Of a DNA stretch of 64,000 bases, positions 58,189 through 64,000 are shown one piece after another. Source of the DNA: Niallia circulans. Its GTDB lineage: Bacteria; Bacillota; Bacilli; Bacillales; Cytobacillaceae. The notes beneath the pieces were generated by a model. That model saw nothing but the letters and a program-made list of their open reading frames with translations. It was not told the origin of the DNA and did no database searches. The position numbers and the translations under genes are program-made. Numbering within the stretch: position 1 is the stretch's first letter; the number at the start of each line of letters is the position of its first letter. The DNA lies in the NCBI RefSeq assembly GCF_003726095.1, contig NZ_CP026031.1, positions 2,356,001 to 2,420,000 of the forward strand, in the 5' to 3' direction.

Positions 58189-58372
58189 TGTGTAAAATAG
58201 CGCAGCATATGTAAACACTTTTTGTCTTATTTTGTTCCTCAAATATTGATTTGATGGTGTATTGAGTAACCCTTGGCTGCTAGGGCGAAGGTACAGGAAG
58301 ACAAAATAAACAAGAAGACATGTTACATCTGTTTTTATTTTACCAAATAAAAACATGAAGGAGGAGTCAATT
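58189..58372 (+). promoter_or_regulatory. rpsD leader, probable S4 autoregulatory RNA
   Basis: The leader contains GGCTGCTAGGGCGAAGGTAC (58273-58292), which resembles the S4-binding leader of B. subtilis rpsD that imitates 16S rRNA. At its end TGTTTTTATTT and AAATAAAAACA (58330-58355) form a perfect hairpin just before the GAAGGAGG ribosome binding site. Confidence 0.65.
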
Positions 58373-58975
58373 ATGGCTCGTTATACAGGTCCAAGCTGGA
58401 AACTTTCTCGTCGTCTTGGTATTTCTTTAAGTGGTACAGGTAAGGAGTTAGATAAACGCCCTTACGCTCCAGGACAACATGGTCCAAACCAACGTAAAAA
58501 ATTATCAGAATACGGATTACAATTACAAGAAAAACAAAAACTTCGTCATATGTATGGTGTGAACGAACGTCAATTCCGTAATCTTTTTGATATCGCAGGT
58601 AAAATGACTGGTAAGCATGGTGAAAACTTCATGATCTTATTAGAAACTCGCCTAGATAACGTTGTTTACCGTTTAGGTTTAGCTCGTACTCGTCGTCAAG
58701 CACGTCAATTAGTTAACCATGGTCATATCTTAGTAGATGGCAAACGCCTTGATATCCCATCATACCGCGTTAAAGCTGGTCAAACTATCACTTTACGTGA
58801 AAAATCTCGCAACCTTGAAGTTGTTAAAGAAGCAGTAGAAGTAAATAACTTCGTACCTGATTTCTTAACTTTCGATGCAGATAAATTAGAAGGTACATTC
58901 ACTCGTTTACCAGAACGTTCTGAATTACCAGCTGAAATTAACGAAGCTCTTATCGTTGAGTTCTATTCTCGTTAA
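58373..58975 (+). CDS. rpsD: 30S ribosomal protein S4
   Basis: S4 is a primary assembly protein of the small subunit. The 200 residues begin [16 protein letters not shown] and include the S4 RNA-binding domain around [20 protein letters not shown]. There is no N-terminal four-cysteine zinc motif; the form is the zinc-independent one. The ATG at 58373 follows AAGGAGGAG. It is probably feedback-repressed through the leader, and ends at a terminator. Confidence 0.97.
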   Translation: MARYTGPSWKLSRRLGISLSGTGKELDKRPYAPGQHGPNQRKKLSEYGLQLQEKQKLRHMYGVNERQFRNLFDIAGKMTGKHGENFMILLETRLDNVVYRLGLARTRRQARQLVNHGHILVDGKRLDIPSYRVKAGQTITLREKSRNLEVVKEAVEVNNFVPDFLTFDADKLEGTFTRLPERSELPAEINEALIVEFYSR

Positions 58976-58985
58976 TAGAATTACT

Positions 58986-59026
58986 AAAAAAAGCTCCTTT
59001 TTCCTTTTGGAATTAGGGCTTTTTTT
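58986..59026 (+). terminator. Terminator after rpsD
   Basis: AAAAAAAGCTCCT pairs with AGGGCTTTTTTT around an inner TCC/GGA pairing and ends in seven Ts. Confidence 0.82.
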
Positions 59027-59044
59027 AATGACATTATGTCTTTT

Positions 59045-59953
59045 CTAGTCACAATTCCCTTTTCCTCCCAAAGGAAAAAGGAGCTCTCCCCAATTAGCCT
59101 TTTCTTTCTTTTTTGGTCTTTTTACAAGAATATTATTTATAAATAATCCCTCTTCATAAAAAAATGTTGCTACTTGCACTTGGTGAAAAAAAGGAAAGAA
59201 CAAATCCTTTATTCTCATTTCTATATCTCTTGTATATTTAACATTCGGGAGACTAATCTGAATAACAGTCTTTTCTCTTTTTTGTTCATATACAAGCCAA
59301 TATTCATGGACAACCTGGTTTATTATTTGTTGAAATTCCCATTTTTCTTTCCCCTTTTCTTCCCTGCTAGTAAGACATATTTTATCCCCTAATATCTCTT
59401 GATTCTTAAATAGTTCTATTATACCGTCCTTTTGGAAGTCCACACTCCATTCGGGGGAAACGAGATCTCCTGTTAGGATTGTCGGAAAGCAGTCCATTCG
59501 ATCTTCTACTTTTGTTTGTTGATTCAAATAATCTATTATCGCCATATAGGATGATCGACTATCACATTGATTCACTTGCAGGAGGATTTGTTCATATATA
59601 TTTGCCCGTAGATTAATTAAAGTAACAATATTATTTTTCCACTTTACTTTATCAAAAAGCATTTGAAATTCCGGAATCACATAGCTGCTCTCAAAACGAC
59701 TTAAAGGGTATTGAAAAGCGATAGAATAATGATCCTTTTCATAATACTTCATCATAAACATTCGCATTACAATATACTCTAAAAAAGGAGACGGTACATT
59801 TAAGACTTCACTGTTTAGTTTCATTGATTTCACAGGAAAAGTAAGTCTATTACATCTTCCCGTTTCTCCCTCCTTCAACAATTGTTTATTATAAGTATAA
59901 AACAATTTGTTGGATAAACAGATTAGAAATGGAAAAAAATATATCTTTTTCAC
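59045..59953 (-). CDS. Unrecognised 302-residue protein between rpsD and tyrS
   Basis: I do not recognise a family. The N-terminus has a short hydrophobic stretch (YFFPFLICL); the rest is soluble-looking, with many Phe, Tyr, Lys and Ile residues, and ends in a Lys-rich tail (RPKKKEKANW). A GTG at 59953 opens the frame but has no ribosome binding site; an ATG at codon 44 (MKLNSEV) and a GTG just before it are alternatives, and neither has a clear site. B. subtilis has no gene here. It lies beside a dispersed repeat, which hints at recent gain. Low confidence in start, moderate in coding nature because of its length. Confidence 0.6.
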   Translation of the reverse strand: MKKIYFFPFLICLSNKLFYTYNKQLLKEGETGRCNRLTFPVKSMKLNSEVLNVPSPFLEYIVMRMFMMKYYEKDHYSIAFQYPLSRFESSYVIPEFQMLFDKVKWKNNIVTLINLRANIYEQILLQVNQCDSRSSYMAIIDYLNQQTKVEDRMDCFPTILTGDLVSPEWSVDFQKDGIIELFKNQEILGDKICLTSREEKGKEKWEFQQIINQVVHEYWLVYEQKREKTVIQISLPNVKYTRDIEMRIKDLFFPFFHQVQVATFFYEEGLFINNILVKRPKKKEKANWGELLFPLGGKGNCD

Positions 59954-60097
59954 ATTTTAGACAATATATTGTAACAAAATGTTGCCATAAAAATGCTGTC
60001 TGATGAAAAATGGTTCTTTCATCAGACAGTAGACAAACCTTAGAATTTTAGAAATAGAAGTTGGTCTATGGTATATTTAATAATTTCTTAGAATAGT

Positions 60098-60262
60098 GAC
60101 ATTGCTTTCCGTGGAACTTGCGCTGAGCCGCGGTCTGCTGACAGCCTGCAGGATCTCAGGCTGTCTCGCTAATCCACAGGAATCTCACCCCTTACACACT
60201 ACAAGCAATGCATCAAAATCCCTTTTAACTTTTCTAAAATCAGTTTGTCGACAAACTGATTT
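60098..60262. repeat. Dispersed intergenic repeat ending in a 26-bp palindrome
   Basis: The segment is richer in GC than its surroundings (GCTTTCCGTGGAACTTGCGC and CAGCCTGCAGGATCTCAGGC) and shares GCTTTCCG-GG with the repeat at 48 kb. It ends in a perfect 26-bp palindrome centred on GTCGAC (60237-60262). Such blocks are common, uncharacterised intergenic repeats in Bacillaceae. Confidence 0.5.
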
Positions 60263-60291
60263 CATTTTATTAAACACCATTATTTCATTTC

Positions 60292-60327
60292 AAAAAAACC
60301 ACCCTAAAAGTTTCCTTTTAGGGTGGT
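60292..60327 (-). terminator. Terminator after tyrS
   Basis: AACCACCCTAAAAG and CTTTTAGGGTGGTT are perfect 14-base arms with a tight loop, followed on the minus strand by TTTTTG. Confidence 0.92.
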
Positions 60328-60332
60328 TGCCA

Positions 60333-61625
<1,293 letters not shown>

Positions 61626-61653
61626 CTATTTTTCGTTATTGATTTAAAAACAC

Positions 61654-61917
61654 AAAAAGTCCCTGCATCTAATATGCAGGGACGCCAAATCAGCGCGGTA
61701 CCACCCAAAACTTGAGAAAATAGATTCTCCACTTCATTTGAATAACGGTTCAAGCCGTTCACTGCTACTAATTTACTATAACTTTCCCAGTGAAAGCTCC
61801 AGGAGGTAATTCATTCTTTTATTTATACCATTTTGCACCGACCAATGGCTCTCTGTTTATAGTGATAAAAGAACTACTTCTTCCCTTCAAAGCAATAACG
61901 AATCAATATATAGTTAG
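61654..61917 (-). promoter_or_regulatory. T-box riboswitch of tyrS
   Basis: The minus strand carries the T-box core GGGTGGTACCGCG (61694-61706), then the terminator stem GTCCCTGCAT/ATGCAGGGAC with T5 (61654-61683). In stem I, TTCTTTTAT and ATAAAAGAA pair, and the loop 3' of them contains TAC (61806-61808), a tyrosine specifier codon. Confidence 0.93.
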
Positions 61918-61923
61918 TTTATT

Positions 61924-61951
61924 TTTATCACATAAAAGCTGTTAATGTCAA
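61924..61951 (-). promoter_or_regulatory. Sigma-A promoter of tyrS
   Basis: TTGACA (61946-61951), a 16-base spacer and GATAAA (61924-61929) with an upstream TG lie immediately before the T-box leader. Confidence 0.7.
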
Positions 61952-62013
61952 ACAATTATTCGAAGAAACAGGAAAAATATCGAACTCTGTCTATATTCCC
62001 CTCTCCTTTATGC

Positions 62014-62019
62014 TATAAT
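62014..62019 (+). promoter_or_regulatory. Extended -10 promoter of the PBP gene
   Basis: TGCTATAAT (62011-62019) is an extended -10 about 28 bases before the start codon; the -35 is poor. Confidence 0.55.
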
Positions 62020-62046
62020 GTATGTGATTTTAGGGGGAATGATACC

Positions 62047-64000
62047 ATGAACGAAAGGCCGAAGTGGAAAAATGCTTTAAACCATTTTAAAAACTTCTTC
62101 ACCAATAAACGAACACTGAAAGGAGCCCGTTTAACCTATGAAGTAACATGGAATATAGCTTTGCTCTTTATCATCATTACTGTGGTAGGGGGTGCATTTG
62201 GGCTAGGAATTGGTGCAGGATACTTTGCATCACTTGTTAAGGATGAGCCAATCCGTCCTTACACAACAATGCAAAAAGATATTTATAATTACGAAGAAAC
62301 TTCAGAGTTATTCTTTGCTAACAATGAGTATTTAGGAAAAGTGCCTACAGACCTTGAGAGGGAAGAAGTAAAAATTAAAGATGTTTCTCCCTATTTAAAA
62401 GATGCTGTTATCGCTACTGAAGATGAAAATTTCTACAATCATAACGGAGTAGTTCCAAAAGCAATCTTCCGTGCATTATTTCAAGAAGTAGCAAACTCTT
62501 CTACGCAATCTGGTGGAAGTACGTTAACTCAACAGTTAATAAAGAATCAAATTTTAACTAACGAAGTCTCTTTTGAACGAAAAGCAAAAGAAATTCTCCT
62601 AGCACTGAGGCTAGAGAAATTCTTTGAGAAGGATGAAATATTAGAAGCTTACTTAAATGTTTCAACCTTAGGAAGAAATTCATCTGGCAGAAACATTGCA
62701 GGTGTACAGGCTGCAGCAAATGGTATATTTGGTGTAGATGCAAAGGATTTAACTTTGCCTCAAGCTGCATTTATCGCAGGGCTTCCACAAAGTCCATTTG
62801 GCTACACTCCTTTTACACAAGAAGGAAAATTAAAAAAGAATTTAGAACCAGGTTTAAATCGATTGAAAACAGTTTTAAACCGAATGTATGACCAAAAGAA
62901 AATATCTAAACAAGAATATGATACTGCCATGAAATATGACATAACGAAGGATTTTATCGGTCCGCAAAAAAGTCCAATTGAAGATTATCCGGCTGTTACG
63001 ATTGAAATCCAACAAAGAAGCATAGAAATTATTGCCGAATTGTTAGCAAAAGAAGATGGATATACAAAAGAAGACTTGCAAGAAGACGATGTATTAGCAG
63101 AACAATACACTACACTTGCTGATCGTCAGATCCATCAAAATGGATACAAAATTCATAGTACCATCAATAAAAAAATCTATGATATTCAACAAAAGGCAGT
63201 CAAAAATTTCTCTCTTTTTGGACCAGATAAGAAACAACAAGTGATTGATCCAGAAACAAAAGAAAAAGTGACTATTATGGAACCTGTTGAAACTGGAGCA
63301 ATTTTGATAGAAAACAAAACTGGGGCTATTTTAAGTTTTGTTGGAGGGCGTGATTATAATCGAGAAGCAACAAATCATGCCACACGTAGTGTCAGATCAA
63401 ATGGTTCAACCATGAAACCACTTTTAGTTTATGGTCCAGCAATTGAACTGGGAACATTATCGCCTGGAAGTGTTTTACCAGACGTTCCATTAAGATTAAA
63501 TCCTAGTAAACCAGGGAGTATTTGGCCAAACAACTATGACTCGCGATTTCATGGTTTAGTAACAGCAAGATATGCACTACAGCAATCATACAATGTTCCA
63601 GCAGTAAAAGCATATATTGATATATTGCCACAGAAACCAATTAAATTCTTAGAAAAAATGGGCGTTTCGTCATTAACTCCTGCTGATGCTTCAAACAGGG
63701 CTACTGCTATCGGTGGACTGGAGGATGGTATAACTGTTGAAGAAAATACCAATGCCTTTTCTACCTTTGCTAATAGTGGGAAATTTATCGATTCTTATAT
63801 GATTGACAAGATTGAAGATAAAGATGGCAATGTTATTTATCAGCATGAAGTAAAACCTGTCGATGTATTTAGCCCACAAACCGCATACTTAACATTAGAC
63901 ATGATGAGAGATGTGATGAATCGCGGAACAGCCGCTGCCGTAAACAGCCGCCTAAAATTTAATTCTGACTGGGCAGGTAAGACCGGAACAGCCCAAGACT
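62047..64000 (+). CDS. Class A penicillin-binding protein (transglycosylase/transpeptidase), 3' end missing
   Basis: This bifunctional enzyme polymerises and cross-links peptidoglycan. The visible 651 residues show a cytoplasmic tail, a membrane span (about 36-62), a GT51 domain with catalytic Glu125 in ATEDENFY and QSGGSTLTQQL (154-164), and a transpeptidase domain with nucleophile Ser454 in STMK, SYN (514-516) and KTGT (645-648). The window ends just after that last motif, so only the C-terminal part is lost. The ATG at 62047 follows GGGGG. It resembles PBP1A/2c-like enzymes, but I cannot name the paralogue. Confidence 0.95.
   Translation, partial: MNERPKWKNALNHFKNFFTNKRTLKGARLTYEVTWNIALLFIIITVVGGAFGLGIGAGYFASLVKDEPIRPYTTMQKDIYNYEETSELFFANNEYLGKVPTDLEREEVKIKDVSPYLKDAVIATEDENFYNHNGVVPKAIFRALFQEVANSSTQSGGSTLTQQLIKNQILTNEVSFERKAKEILLALRLEKFFEKDEILEAYLNVSTLGRNSSGRNIAGVQAAANGIFGVDAKDLTLPQAAFIAGLPQSPFGYTPFTQEGKLKKNLEPGLNRLKTVLNRMYDQKKISKQEYDTAMKYDITKDFIGPQKSPIEDYPAVTIEIQQRSIEIIAELLAKEDGYTKEDLQEDDVLAEQYTTLADRQIHQNGYKIHSTINKKIYDIQQKAVKNFSLFGPDKKQQVIDPETKEKVTIMEPVETGAILIENKTGAILSFVGGRDYNREATNHATRSVRSNGSTMKPLLVYGPAIELGTLSPGSVLPDVPLRLNPSKPGSIWPNNYDSRFHGLVTARYALQQSYNVPAVKAYIDILPQKPIKFLEKMGVSSLTPADASNRATAIGGLEDGITVEENTNAFSTFANSGKFIDSYMIDKIEDKDGNVIYQHEVKPVDVFSPQTAYLTLDMMRDVMNRGTAAAVNSRLKFNSDWAGKTGTAQD

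Larger units (their letters stand above)
59954..60332. other. Gap with dispersed repeat between tyrS and the unknown gene
   Basis: The 379 bases contain the GC-rich repeat (60098-60262) and the tyrS terminator. The short part next to the unknown gene shows a weak hairpin CTGTCTGATGAAA/TTTCATCAGACAG (59996-60029) that could be a terminator. Confidence 0.5.

Overview
The window is chromosomal DNA of a low-GC, endospore-forming member of the Bacillaceae. Evidence for this is the sspA, ytfJ and ytrH/ytrI sporulation genes, refZ, ezrA, a T-box before tyrS, strong AGGAGG-type ribosome binding sites, and a gene order close to the Bacillus subtilis pyk-pfkA-accA-accD-dnaE-argGH-ackA-sppA-thiI-ezrA-rpsD-tyrS segment. 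The species cannot be named from the sequence alone.

Region 1-12.7 kb is accessory and carbohydrate related, all on the minus strand. It holds a YesM/YesN-type two-component system, a family-1 binding-protein ABC importer, a DUF624 membrane protein, a NIF3-family protein, then a second importer of the LplABC type, a second DUF624 protein and the first codons of another gene that runs off the left edge. No ABC ATPase is present, so both importers probably borrow a shared MsmX-like ATPase. In B. subtilis ytvI-citZ follow fxsA, so this block sits where conserved synteny breaks.

Region 12.8-30.5 kb is core metabolism: fxsA, pyk, pfkA, accA, accD, a FadR-type regulator with a clear palindromic operator, dnaE, sporulation genes ytrH-ytrI, nrnA, ytoI, a small membrane protein, an Xaa-Pro peptidase, a cupin, a 48-residue acidic protein missed by length cut-offs, and a universal stress protein behind a sigma-B-like promoter.

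Region 30.5-48 kb holds argG-argH behind ARG boxes, helD-moaB, a frameshifted EcsC-family gene, ackA, ytxK, tpx, ytfJ, a ytfI gene broken in a T7 tract, yteJ, sppA, rarD, an amidohydrolase and an acyl-CoA synthetase. A MITE-like palindromic repeat follows.

Region 48-64 kb holds sspA (sigma-G promoter), nifZ-thiI, ezrA, hisJ, refZ, ytsP, a GAF-GGDEF protein, rpsD with a probable S4-binding leader, an unrecognised 302-residue protein, a second dispersed repeat with a 26-bp perfect palindrome, tyrS with a T-box, and a class A penicillin-binding protein cut by the right edge.

I found no phage, transposase, CRISPR array, rRNA or tRNA. I did not find a clear new multi-gene system. The best leads are the cis-regulatory signals, the two single-base frameshifts, the two repeat elements and the unknown gene at 59 kb.
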